A stretch of 64,000 nt of DNA from Gammaproteobacteria bacterium (GTDB lineage Bacteria > Pseudomonadota > Gammaproteobacteria > Steroidobacterales > Woeseiaceae): assembly GCA_003331585.1 (NCBI GenBank), contig QOPG01000002.1, positions 1-64,000 on the forward strand, read 5' to 3'. The position numbers were made by a program, and so were the translations under genes. The notes below the pieces were generated by a model. It was not told the origin of the DNA and did not search any database. It saw only the letters and a list, made by a program, of their open reading frames with translations. This document shows, piece by piece, positions 27,262 through 35,373 of the stretch. How positions within the stretch are numbered: the first letter of the stretch is position 1; every line of letters starts with the position of its first letter.

Positions 27262-28215
27262 ATGGCCGACAATAATATTAGTAAAGATAAGTTTGGTTTG
27301 GCATTGTCCTATCTCCTTTTAGGTGAATTTTCGGGTCTTGCCCTCGATATTTCTGCCAAATATATTCTTCAGCAATATTCTCTTGTTCAATTTATTTTTG
27401 TTAGAAGTTTAATCGCAACTCTCATTTTTTTATTGATTTGCCCTTGGTATGGCGGTCTTTCGAGTATAAAAACAAAAAAATGGAAATGGCATCTACTCAG
27501 AGCATTCTTATCAATAGTTGCAATGTTTGGATTCTTTTATGGTATCAGCAGAATGCCATTGGTCAATACAGTTACTATAGTGTATATCGCTCCAATTATT
27601 GTCACAGCACTATCCTCTTCCCTCCTTGATGAAAAAGTCGGATGGCCGAGATGGATAGCAGTTATTGCAGGATTTTCTGGAGCTTTAATAATATTAAGGC
27701 CTGGAGCAGAATCGAACATTGAGGCTTCTATAGCAGTATTCGCTTCAGCAATTGCTTTCGCACTCTTAGCTATAACAGCCAGAAAAATGGCAAAAACAGA
27801 ATCGATTATTGCAATGTCTGTTTATGTGTTGATTGGCCCAATGATTGCTGCAATATTCTTTCTTCCAAATAACTATATCTCGCCGGAAGGATCAGATTGG
27901 TTTATATTTTTATTCGCAGGGATAGCATCTGTTTTTACTTGGATTGGATACATTAATGCATACAAAAGATATTCACCTGTTTCATTGGCACCTTTTGAAT
28001 ATTTAGCTCTTATTGGAGCGGCCATTGCTGGATACTATCTTTGGAATGAAGTTCCAGATAAGTATGTATTAATTGGTGCGTCTATAATCATCGGCAGTGG
28101 TATATTTATTGCTCGTCGTGAAATAGGAAAATCGAACTCTAACTCATATATAAGAGGTTTTAGATCCTCGGGTATTAATTCAATTAGAATTAAATTGAAG
28201 CGAAAAAAATTATGA
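27262..28215 (+). CDS. EamA/DMT-family transporter
   Basis: This 317-residue protein has about ten membrane helices in two EamA halves (~15-145 and ~155-285). RSLIATLIFLLI, GFFYGISRMPLVNTVTIVYIAPIIVTALS and LLDEKVGWPRWIAVIAGFSGALIILRPG are typical of this family. Members export or import small metabolites such as amino acids, nucleosides or S-adenosylmethionine. It is divergent from the aminotransferase gene across a 205-bp gap that probably holds both promoters. Its 3' end overlaps the DUF3014 gene by 6 bp. Confidence 0.87.
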   Translation: MADNNISKDKFGLALSYLLLGEFSGLALDISAKYILQQYSLVQFIFVRSLIATLIFLLICPWYGGLSSIKTKKWKWHLLRAFLSIVAMFGFFYGISRMPLVNTVTIVYIAPIIVTALSSSLLDEKVGWPRWIAVIAGFSGALIILRPGAESNIEASIAVFASAIAFALLAITARKMAKTESIIAMSVYVLIGPMIAAIFFLPNNYISPEGSDWFIFLFAGIASVFTWIGYINAYKRYSPVSLAPFEYLALIGAAIAGYYLWNEVPDKYVLIGASIIIGSGIFIARREIGKSNSNSYIRGFRSSGINSIRIKLKRKKL

Positions 28216-29016
28216 AATCAATGCTCTGAATTCTTTTATAAATTGCTTAATTCTGCTTGAATGTCTCTTACCTGTCCTGATGAGAAGTTTTTGGCCGCTA
28301 GATAGTGATTCTAACTCAGGGTGAACAAACTCAAACAAAATATTTGGTCTATGAAGTATTATTGGATCATTTACTTCAGGAGTAGCTAGAAGATGATCAA
28401 TAACATCTATAAGACGGTCATTAAAATAGGCATCAGGGTAACCTAAATCCTGATATGCCTCCTGAAGTAACGGATAAAATCTAAGATAAATATCAGCTAA
28501 TTTATTTACATCAATTGAATCTAGTGCATTTACAAGATAATCATATCTGTCATAATTTTCTTCACTAAGAATAAAGCCACTCAAATTTCCCTGAGCTTCT
28601 ACAACAAATGAGCTTGGTTTGATTTGAATGGGCCTCATTCTCTCAGCCATATAAGATCTTGGTATATTGTCTATTGTAGCTACAATTTTTTCTACTAATG
28701 TAGTCTTAGCTATTGTCTGAGAAATATCAGCAAGCATTACATTCACTAATTCCATTCTAAGATATTCATCACTCTCACCTATAGGTGGAAGTGATATAAG
28801 ATTTTTTCTATCTATCTCATTCTCAGATATGTCCGGGATAGGGTAACGAGGAATTATCTCTTCAATTTCTTGATTTTCTGTCGGAATGTCAAGAAGAAAT
28901 TCATTTTTTTCTGTCCTAACTTGATCTGCGGTTTTCATCTGAAAATACAAAAAAGCAATGGTAAATATAAATACCAGTGAAAGAGTATATTTCAAAAAAT
29001 TATTATTTCTCTGCAT
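28210..29016 (-). CDS. DUF3014 family membrane-anchored protein
   Basis: This 268-residue protein has one N-terminal membrane segment (~9-26) and a large domain outside the cytosol. The domain matches DUF3014 by eye: LPPIGESDEYLRMELV, KIVATIDNIPRSYMAERMRPI, FYPLLQEAYQDLGYPDAYFNDRLIDVIDHLLATPE and LSSGQKLLIRTG. The family is common in gammaproteobacteria and has no known function. It is convergent with the DMT transporter gene. Confidence 0.8.
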   Translation of the reverse strand: MQRNNNFLKYTLSLVFIFTIAFLYFQMKTADQVRTEKNEFLLDIPTENQEIEEIIPRYPIPDISENEIDRKNLISLPPIGESDEYLRMELVNVMLADISQTIAKTTLVEKIVATIDNIPRSYMAERMRPIQIKPSSFVVEAQGNLSGFILSEENYDRYDYLVNALDSIDVNKLADIYLRFYPLLQEAYQDLGYPDAYFNDRLIDVIDHLLATPEVNDPIILHRPNILFEFVHPELESLSSGQKLLIRTGKRHSSRIKQFIKEFRALIS

Positions 29017-29189
29017 TGAATGTTTTTTTGTTTTCTATCATTCGCAATAAACGTTGCTGATTGTTATTACATAAAACTATAATACTTAAGAGTACTTAAA
29101 TACATAATATAAAGATATTTTTCATTTACACAATAAACGAAAGAAATAACTCTAATACGCACAATCATTTCAATAGAATATAAAAAACT

Positions 29190-29813
29190 ATGATTAACAC
29201 CACGCTTTTAGGCAGTCTTATCAGTCTAACTTTTTTAAGTATAATAACACCGGGACCTTCAAATATAATGATGATGTCATCTTCTGCTCTATTTGGTTGG
29301 AGGAGAACAATCCCTTTGTATCTTGGAATAAATTTTGGTTCAGGTGTTCTTGTTACCGCTTCTGTTTTTGGTCTTGGTGCGATCTTAGAAGCCTGGCCGT
29401 GGTTGTTATTTATTGCAAAATTATTTGGTACTTTATGGTTAAGCTTTCTCTCAATTAAATTCTTTAGAAACTCCTTTAAAGATTCAAATCAAATACAAGC
29501 ACCTGAAAATCAAAAAACCGTTAGGCCTTTTTACTTCTATGAAGGTGTATTGATGCAATGGGCAAATCCAAAAGCAATTATTGTTGCTATTGCGATTGCT
29601 GCTGCCTTCATCGACATATCTGACACTCCGGCGAAGAGTCTTTCGGTTATTGTCTTAATTTTTATTTTTATTGGTATGCCAACAGCCAGTACATGGCTGT
29701 TTCTCGGAAATATTATCAATAAATTTATGTCTAATGAAAAATACAATAAAAAATTTAATTTTGTAATGGGATTGTCTATTTTACTTACAGCTTTTGTAAT
29801 ACTTTTTGCTTGA
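29190..29813 (+). CDS. LysE/RhtB-family amino-acid exporter
   Basis: This 207-residue protein has about six membrane helices. The family motif ITPGPSNIMMMSSSALFGWRRTIPLYLGINFG is near the N-terminus. NPKAIIVAIAIAAAF is typical of RhtB-type exporters of threonine, homoserine or other neutral amino acids. The start is ATG at 29190. It stands alone, 121 bp upstream of the class III aminotransferase gene and divergent from the DUF3014 gene. The substrate is unknown. Confidence 0.88.
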   Translation: MINTTLLGSLISLTFLSIITPGPSNIMMMSSSALFGWRRTIPLYLGINFGSGVLVTASVFGLGAILEAWPWLLFIAKLFGTLWLSFLSIKFFRNSFKDSNQIQAPENQKTVRPFYFYEGVLMQWANPKAIIVAIAIAAAFIDISDTPAKSLSVIVLIFIFIGMPTASTWLFLGNIINKFMSNEKYNKKFNFVMGLSILLTAFVILFA

Positions 29814-29934
29814 AAAGTGACTATCATGAATAATCAAAATTAGCTTATATTTGACTAATTTTAATGTTGTATAATAGATCTATAACCATATATATTGATA
29901 TAATTACACACATAATATAACCGGATATAAAGAC

Positions 29935-31455
29935 ATGGCTCAACCTGCAAATGTAATAACACAAAATATTTTGCTTGACCGGCTTGAAGAAATGAGAAGC
30001 TATGGCGGGGAACGATTAACATTTGGAATAAGTAATAAAATCTTAACCAAATTTATCGAACATGATATCAACCTAAAAAAAGCGATTAATGATGCACACG
30101 AAAGATTCAACCTCTTAAAAAAAAGCCATCCTAAATTTCTGACTCTATGTGAAAATGATCAAATCAAAAAAGCACAGAACAGTATTGTAAACTTTTACGC
30201 AAAAGATATGGTTAATCCCTACGTCGCAATAGGTGCAATGGGACCATGGGTTATCTCATTGAAAGGTGCGGTAATCTATGACTGTGGTGGCTATGGTATG
30301 CTCGGTCTGGGGCATTCTCCTGAACTGGCCCTTAGTGCAATGAAAAGACCTCATGTGATGGCAAATATTATGACGCCTTCACTCAGTCAAATGGAATTCG
30401 TAAAAATCTTAAAAAAAGAAATCGGTCATACCAGAAAAGATAAAACTAATTTTTCGGATTTTTGTTGTCTAAATAGCGGATCTGAATCGGTCACTATTGC
30501 TGCTCGTTTAGCTGATGTAAATGCAAAAGAAATAACCTCAAAAGGAGCACTTCAAGAAGGGAAGAAAATCGCTAGATTAACACTTGCTGGCAGTTTCCAT
30601 GGAAGAACAGATCGACCAGCCCAATTTTCGGACTCAACAAGATCCAGTTACAAAAAACATCTCAAATCTTTCGAAAATAATAATGAATTGTTCACAGTTG
30701 AACCAAATGATATTGAAGGTCTAAAAAACGTTTTCGATCGGGCTGAAAAAGAGAATATATTTTTTGAAGCATTCTTTATGGAGCCAGTTATGGGTGAAGG
30801 TAATCCCGGACAAGCCATAACTCCAGAATTTTATGATACAGCAAGACTATTAACAAAAAGCACGGGAACATTACTTTTAATTGACTCCATTCAAGCAGGA
30901 TTGAGGGCACAAGGTGTATTATCGATCATTGATTATCCAGGTTTTGAAAACTCTGAATGTCCTGACATGGAAGCATATTCAAAAGCGTTAAATGCAGGTC
31001 AATATCCATTATCAGTATTAGCAATGAATGGAAAAGCAGCTGAACTATATAGATCAGGAATATATGGAAATACAATGACGAGCAATCCAAAAGCTCTAGA
31101 TGTCGCCACGGCTGTTATAGATTCGCTCGATCCTGAAATTCGAAAAAATATTCGTAATCGAGGAAAAGAGTTGACCGAAAAACTCAAGAAATTAGAAGAT
31201 GAATTGGGTAATGATATAACTAACGTTCAAGGAACGGGGCTTTTAGCTAGTTGCGAATTGAGTAATAAATTCAAATGTTGTGGCTCCGAAAGTACAGAAG
31301 AATACTTAAGAATAAATGGGCTTGGAGTAATACACGGTGGAATCAATTCATTAAGATATACCCCTTATTTTAAGATAACATCTGAAGAAGTTGATTTAAT
31401 TGTTGAGTTAACAAAAGATGCAATCCTAAATGGACCGAAAGCTCAAAATATCTGA
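29935..31455 (+). CDS. Class III aminotransferase with N-terminal extension
   Basis: This PLP enzyme is 506 residues, longer than the ~430 typical of class III. About 95 N-terminal residues precede the fold, which begins near NPYVAIGAMGPWV. Motifs are NSGSESV (180-186), SFHGRT (220-225), Asp317 in LLIDSIQ, and the PLP lysine Lys350 in YSKALNAGQ. It probably acts on an omega-amino group or a diamine, but the substrate is unknown. Its last 26 bp overlap the start of the cytochrome c gene, suggesting cotranscription with an electron-transfer protein. Confidence 0.85.
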   Translation: MAQPANVITQNILLDRLEEMRSYGGERLTFGISNKILTKFIEHDINLKKAINDAHERFNLLKKSHPKFLTLCENDQIKKAQNSIVNFYAKDMVNPYVAIGAMGPWVISLKGAVIYDCGGYGMLGLGHSPELALSAMKRPHVMANIMTPSLSQMEFVKILKKEIGHTRKDKTNFSDFCCLNSGSESVTIAARLADVNAKEITSKGALQEGKKIARLTLAGSFHGRTDRPAQFSDSTRSSYKKHLKSFENNNELFTVEPNDIEGLKNVFDRAEKENIFFEAFFMEPVMGEGNPGQAITPEFYDTARLLTKSTGTLLLIDSIQAGLRAQGVLSIIDYPGFENSECPDMEAYSKALNAGQYPLSVLAMNGKAAELYRSGIYGNTMTSNPKALDVATAVIDSLDPEIRKNIRNRGKELTEKLKKLEDELGNDITNVQGTGLLASCELSNKFKCCGSESTEEYLRINGLGVIHGGINSLRYTPYFKITSEEVDLIVELTKDAILNGPKAQNI

Positions 31456-31852
31456 CTCAATTACAGCATCAACATGGTTGTTCTTGATTATTTTGATGTT
31501 TTCGTCGGCACCTCTTTTATCCGAATCAGGATTATCTACTAACGATAAAATATTCAGTAAAAAGCAAGCCAAGACTGGTCAAAAACTCTACGAGCAAAAC
31601 TGTCTAATATGCCATGATAAAAAATACTTCAGACCGGTATTTAAATCATGGGAAGGACAATCACTTGGTACTTTGTTTTTAGTTATGAGCTCATCAATGC
31701 CTCAAGGCAATCCAGGCTCTCTACCAGATAAGGAATATATTGATATTCTCGCTTATATGATGTCACAGAACCGATATAGCACCGGAGAAAAAGAGCTACC
31801 GACTGATGTAGATAAGCTTAATTCTATTACCATAAAATCAAGAAAAAAATAG
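31430..31852 (+). CDS. Exported c-type cytochrome
   Basis: This 140-residue protein has an N-terminal signal (hydrophobic ~16-30) and one haem-binding site, Cys58-L-I-Cys61-His62. Met90 in SSSMPQGNPGSL is the likely sixth ligand. The segment MPQGNPGSLPDKEYIDILAYMM resembles cytochrome domains that accept electrons from PQQ dehydrogenases. A PQQ dehydrogenase gene lies ~7.6 kb downstream, so a pairing is plausible. The start overlaps the aminotransferase end by 26 bp; no later ATG would keep the signal peptide intact. Confidence 0.85.
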   Translation: MDRKLKISDSITASTWLFLIILMFSSAPLLSESGLSTNDKIFSKKQAKTGQKLYEQNCLICHDKKYFRPVFKSWEGQSLGTLFLVMSSSMPQGNPGSLPDKEYIDILAYMMSQNRYSTGEKELPTDVDKLNSITIKSRKK

Positions 31853-31950
31853 AATAAAAAAACTTCAAAGAATGAATCAGTAGTGTTAAGGTTTGTTAAT
31901 AATAAGGTAAAGTTTTGTAAATATAAAAATAATCATTTGATGGGGTTCTC

Positions 31951-33297
31951 ATGAAAAAATTAGTTCAATTTGATAGAAGATCATTTATAAAAGGCGCATC
32001 AATAGGTGCAGCAGCTGGCTCTTTGGCTAGCGTTACCAATATCGCTTCGGCAGCAGAAAAAAGACCTGGTGGAATGATAAATGGAAAATTTAATTTTGAT
32101 GAAATTTATGACCGAGATGGCACTGGGAATGTTAAATGGGATCAACAATACGGAAGATTTGGTGAAGAAAATGTTGATTTAGGGATGGGGGTTGCTGATA
32201 TGGACTTCAGAGGTGTTCCTGCTATTAAAGATGCTTTGGAAGATCGTATTCAACATAATAACTGGGGTTATGAAAATCTTACTAAATCCTACAAAGAAGC
32301 CATTGTTCAATGGAATGAAGAGAGACATGGTTATAAACTTGACCCGGATACAATAGTTATTTCGTCTGGTGTTCACACACCTCTTATTGCGACTCTGAAT
32401 GCAGTATGTCAACCACAAACCAAAGTGTTAATGAATACCCCAACATACAATGGGTTCTATGGCGATCTACTTTGGAGTAGAACTGTTGCAGCTGATAGCG
32501 AAATGTATAAAGATGAAGACGGTATCTATCATATCGATTGGGATGATTTTGAAGCTAAGATGACACCTGATTGTCACGCTTTCCTTTTGTGTAACCCGCA
32601 GAACCCAACTGGCAATATGTGGTCAGAAGATGATTTGATGAAAATGGGTGAGCTTTGCCTTAAACATGGCGTCACTGTTCTTGCTGATGAAATACACTGC
32701 GATTTTGTTATGGAAGGTAAAAAATATATTCCTTTCGCAAGTCTTCCAGACAAGGCTATTGTAAACAACAGCTTAACTTATAAAGCGGTCAGTAAAACAT
32801 TTAGCCTGGCGTCAATGAAGAGTGCTTATTTCTTTTCTACTAATCCCGTTCTCCTGGAACGAGTGAAGTATATGCACCGAGCTGATTTGAATTCGCTAGG
32901 AATTATAGCTAACGAAGCGGCCTACAGAAACGGTGGTGAATACTTTACCCAACTTAATGAATACATTGATGGAAATCAGACCTTTGCTGAAGCCTACATC
33001 AAAGAAAAAATGCCTGCAGTGAAATCCACAAAAGGTGAAGGTACCTATCTTCATTGGCTAGACATCAAAGAGGTTGCTGCAGCTGTTAATGCAGAACAAC
33101 ATGCTAAAGATAAAGGGATGAAAAGTGATTCGCATTATATGGAAGAATGGTTTGTTAAGAATGCTAAGGTACAGTTAAATCCAGGAGGAAACTATGGTAC
33201 TGGAGGTAATGGCCACATGAGGATGAATCTTGGTACTGCAAGACCGAATATTAAAAAAGCGATTGATAATATGGCTGCAGCTATAAAGAAAATCTAA
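31951..33297 (+). CDS. Tat-exported PatB/MalY-like PLP enzyme
   Basis: This is a 448-residue fold type I PLP enzyme with a twin-arginine signal (FDRRSFIKG, Arg9-Arg10, then an alanine-rich h-region to NIASAA). The mature part resembles the MalY/PatB cystathionine beta-lyase group: VDLGMGVADMDF, WGYENL, NPQNPTG (215-221), DEIHCDF (246-252) and Lys282 in AVSKTFSLASMKSAY. Export of a PLP enzyme is uncommon; Tat would carry it folded with cofactor. It may be a C-S lyase or aminotransferase. A bidirectional terminator follows. Confidence 0.85.
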   Translation: MKKLVQFDRRSFIKGASIGAAAGSLASVTNIASAAEKRPGGMINGKFNFDEIYDRDGTGNVKWDQQYGRFGEENVDLGMGVADMDFRGVPAIKDALEDRIQHNNWGYENLTKSYKEAIVQWNEERHGYKLDPDTIVISSGVHTPLIATLNAVCQPQTKVLMNTPTYNGFYGDLLWSRTVAADSEMYKDEDGIYHIDWDDFEAKMTPDCHAFLLCNPQNPTGNMWSEDDLMKMGELCLKHGVTVLADEIHCDFVMEGKKYIPFASLPDKAIVNNSLTYKAVSKTFSLASMKSAYFFSTNPVLLERVKYMHRADLNSLGIIANEAAYRNGGEYFTQLNEYIDGNQTFAEAYIKEKMPAVKSTKGEGTYLHWLDIKEVAAAVNAEQHAKDKGMKSDSHYMEEWFVKNAKVQLNPGGNYGTGGNGHMRMNLGTARPNIKKAIDNMAAAIKKI

Positions 33298-33312
33298 ATA
33301 TTAAGTCGGAAT

Positions 33313-33349
33313 TAAAAAAAAGCATTTGCAAAATGCAAATGCTTTTTTT
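33313..33349. terminator. Bidirectional Rho-independent terminator
   Basis: A perfect 10-bp stem, AGCATTTGCA (33321-33330) with TGCAAATGCT (33334-33343), has a 3-nt loop. It is followed by a T-run to 33349 and preceded by an A-run from 33314. Either strand therefore has a stem followed by T residues. It sits between the convergent PatB-like gene and the M20-like gene and would end both transcripts. Confidence 0.9.
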
Positions 33350-33356
33350 ATGTAAA

Positions 33357-34706
33357 TTAAATAGACCAGCCGTCCACCGTATCGAATAAGACTGCTATTA
33401 GTTTCACCAAATCATCTATATCCACCCATTCATTCGGTCCATAGAAATTTCCACCTAATGAACCTATCCCATATGCAGGGACCCCTAGCAGGCGAATTGG
33501 ATATCGAATATCACCCGCGTAATGATTTGGATAGGATTTTGGTGCTATTCCAGTTATATCAGTTATTGACTCTCTTAGCACTAAACTCTCTTTTCCATTC
33601 CATCGTGCTTCACCTGGATTAGTTCGATAACCTTTAGCTAATATATGTATTTGGTATTTATTATTTTTTGATGAGATCTGATCAATAAACAATTGAGCTT
33701 CATTTTGAATTTTTCTGAGCAAATCGGCCCAATTATAATCAGCCTTAAATTTTAACCTAAAATTAATAGTAACTTTATCGGGTACTGATCCAATTCGATC
33801 TCCACCATTGAATTTTCCTACATTCATCTCTATTTCTTTTAGGATATCTTTCTTTAGATGATCCAAAAATCGCATTGAGGTATCTATAGCATCTCCTCCT
33901 TCTTTCCAATCAGATGAGTCTATACTGCCAATTTCCATCTGTGGTCCACGCCAGCCTCTAACCCGCATTTCCAGATCCAATACACCAAGAACTGCATTTT
34001 TAACATCCTCCAAACCTCTGCCAGTTTCTGCAGGATGAGCGTATAAAACAGACTGGATATTATGTTTTTGTTTTCTTATCCGCTCAAAAACAGGAAGACT
34101 TCCTCGACTACCACCACCTTTTCCATGAAGACTCATAACAACAGGTAGGGGTTTATCGTTCTCGCTTAAAATTCTTGCCGCAATCAGCATTGCAGCAACG
34201 CCGCCCTTGTCGTCGGACGTACCCAATCCATACATTCGATTTTTTTTAATGATTGGTTTATATGGGTCAGTTTCCCATCCTGCATCCTCAGAATGTGTAT
34301 CTATGTGCGAAAATATTGCTGATGTCTTTCTAGATGTTTTTTCAGGCCAGCCAACAATATTTATAAATGGCCCATCACTCTCTGGATTAGGTGGCATAAA
34401 TTCTGGATGATTCTGATATAAACTCGGCCTATCTGAAGACCTTTCTATCCTGTAGGGTAGATCACTGAGATAATTATTCACTAACGCCTGTGCTTCTTCT
34501 GCTGACTCACCTGTTTGGCTTCTGATAGTTATCAAATCACTAAGTAAGCTGATTAATTCCTCTCGTTTATTTTCTGCTAAATTGAGTGCGTTTGAAGATG
34601 CCGTCATAGCCTTTCCTTGAGAGAACGAACTTAAACCAACTGCAGTTAAACTTGAACCGACAATAAAATCTCTTCTTGATGACATGTTCTTTTTCTTTTG
34701 GCTCAT
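33357..34706 (-). CDS. Tat-exported M20-family peptidase-like protein with altered metal site
   Basis: This 449-residue protein has a twin-arginine signal (SSRRDFIVG, Arg11-Arg12). The M20 fold is recognisable: FSHIDTH (His134, Asp136), GLGTSDDKGGVAAML (Asp165/166), and a lid-like dimerisation domain around 230-350. Where M20 enzymes carry the catalytic Glu-Glu pair, this protein has HGKGGGSRGS (194-203). Near the C-terminus the usual AHTPNE with its zinc His reads FYGPNE (421-426). It may be inactive or use a different metal site. AAGGAG supports the ATG. It is the last gene of the hydantoinase operon. Confidence 0.82.
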   Translation of the reverse strand: MSQKKKNMSSRRDFIVGSSLTAVGLSSFSQGKAMTASSNALNLAENKREELISLLSDLITIRSQTGESAEEAQALVNNYLSDLPYRIERSSDRPSLYQNHPEFMPPNPESDGPFINIVGWPEKTSRKTSAIFSHIDTHSEDAGWETDPYKPIIKKNRMYGLGTSDDKGGVAAMLIAARILSENDKPLPVVMSLHGKGGGSRGSLPVFERIRKQKHNIQSVLYAHPAETGRGLEDVKNAVLGVLDLEMRVRGWRGPQMEIGSIDSSDWKEGGDAIDTSMRFLDHLKKDILKEIEMNVGKFNGGDRIGSVPDKVTINFRLKFKADYNWADLLRKIQNEAQLFIDQISSKNNKYQIHILAKGYRTNPGEARWNGKESLVLRESITDITGIAPKSYPNHYAGDIRYPIRLLGVPAYGIGSLGGNFYGPNEWVDIDDLVKLIAVLFDTVDGWSI

Positions 34707-34728
34707 TTCGCTCTCCTTTAATACAATA

Positions 34729-35373
34729 TTATAAATTCATAATGGCATAATCGACAGATGCTTGAACAGGATCCAGTACAGTAATACCTAATAACTCTTC
34801 TAGAGAATCTCGATATCTTGCCATACCTGCACACCCCAGGATAATTATTTGCGCATCTTTTTCATCAATTAAATATTTACTCGCTTTTAAGATTTTATCC
34901 ATTGTGCTCTCTCCATTTACAGCTTCATCAACATCAATATCAAGACTCGTTTCACCTACATAGAATTTTTTTAAATTTAGTTTATCTATATATTTCTCGT
35001 GCCTAATGATTGAATCCTCTCCTAAAGCGATGACCCCAAAATTCTTTCTCTGATGATGGCAATATTTAACTGTGGTTTCATGGATACCATATATTGGGGC
35101 TGAAAATGCAAGAACTGATTCGCGAAGACCGGGGTCTGAATAACAAGCGATTATAAATGCGTCGAAGCTTGATAGTTTATTTTGTATTTTATTTAAGACC
35201 AGAGGTGCAACATTATTGATGTCTTCATCAGTTTCAATGCCGAATGGACCTTGTTTTAGTGAGATACAATCTACTTTCGTATTCTTTTTTTTTGGATAAT
35301 CAAGAAAAATAGCTGTCAGTTTGGTCGTAACATCTTCGTTCGAATTGGGGTTTATAACTAAAATTTTATACAT
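34729..35373 (-). CDS. Hydantoin racemase / Asp-Glu racemase family protein
   Basis: This 214-residue protein has two active-site cysteines, Cys77 (IIACYSDPGL) and Cys181 (ILGCAGMAR), as in hydantoin and allantoin racemases. VINPNSNEDVT begins the protein in the standard way. It would interconvert D- and L-forms of a 5-substituted hydantoin, or allantoin, for the neighbouring cyclic amidohydrolase. Its start overlaps the hydantoinase stop by 1 nt. A maleate isomerase or arylmalonate decarboxylase role is less likely. Confidence 0.87.
   Translation of the reverse strand: MYKILVINPNSNEDVTTKLTAIFLDYPKKKNTKVDCISLKQGPFGIETDEDINNVAPLVLNKIQNKLSSFDAFIIACYSDPGLRESVLAFSAPIYGIHETTVKYCHHQRKNFGVIALGEDSIIRHEKYIDKLNLKKFYVGETSLDIDVDEAVNGESTMDKILKASKYLIDEKDAQIIILGCAGMARYRDSLEELLGITVLDPVQASVDYAIMNL

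Noticed and set aside
27066-27272. A 68-residue reverse reading frame in the gap between the aminotransferase and DMT transporter genes.
   Set aside because: It overlaps the transporter start, has no family resemblance or ribosome-binding site, and covers the expected divergent promoter region.
29837-29863. An AAAATTAG...CTAATTTT hairpin after the LysE-family gene as a terminator.
   Set aside because: The stem is only 8 bp and nearly all A-T, and no T-run follows it.
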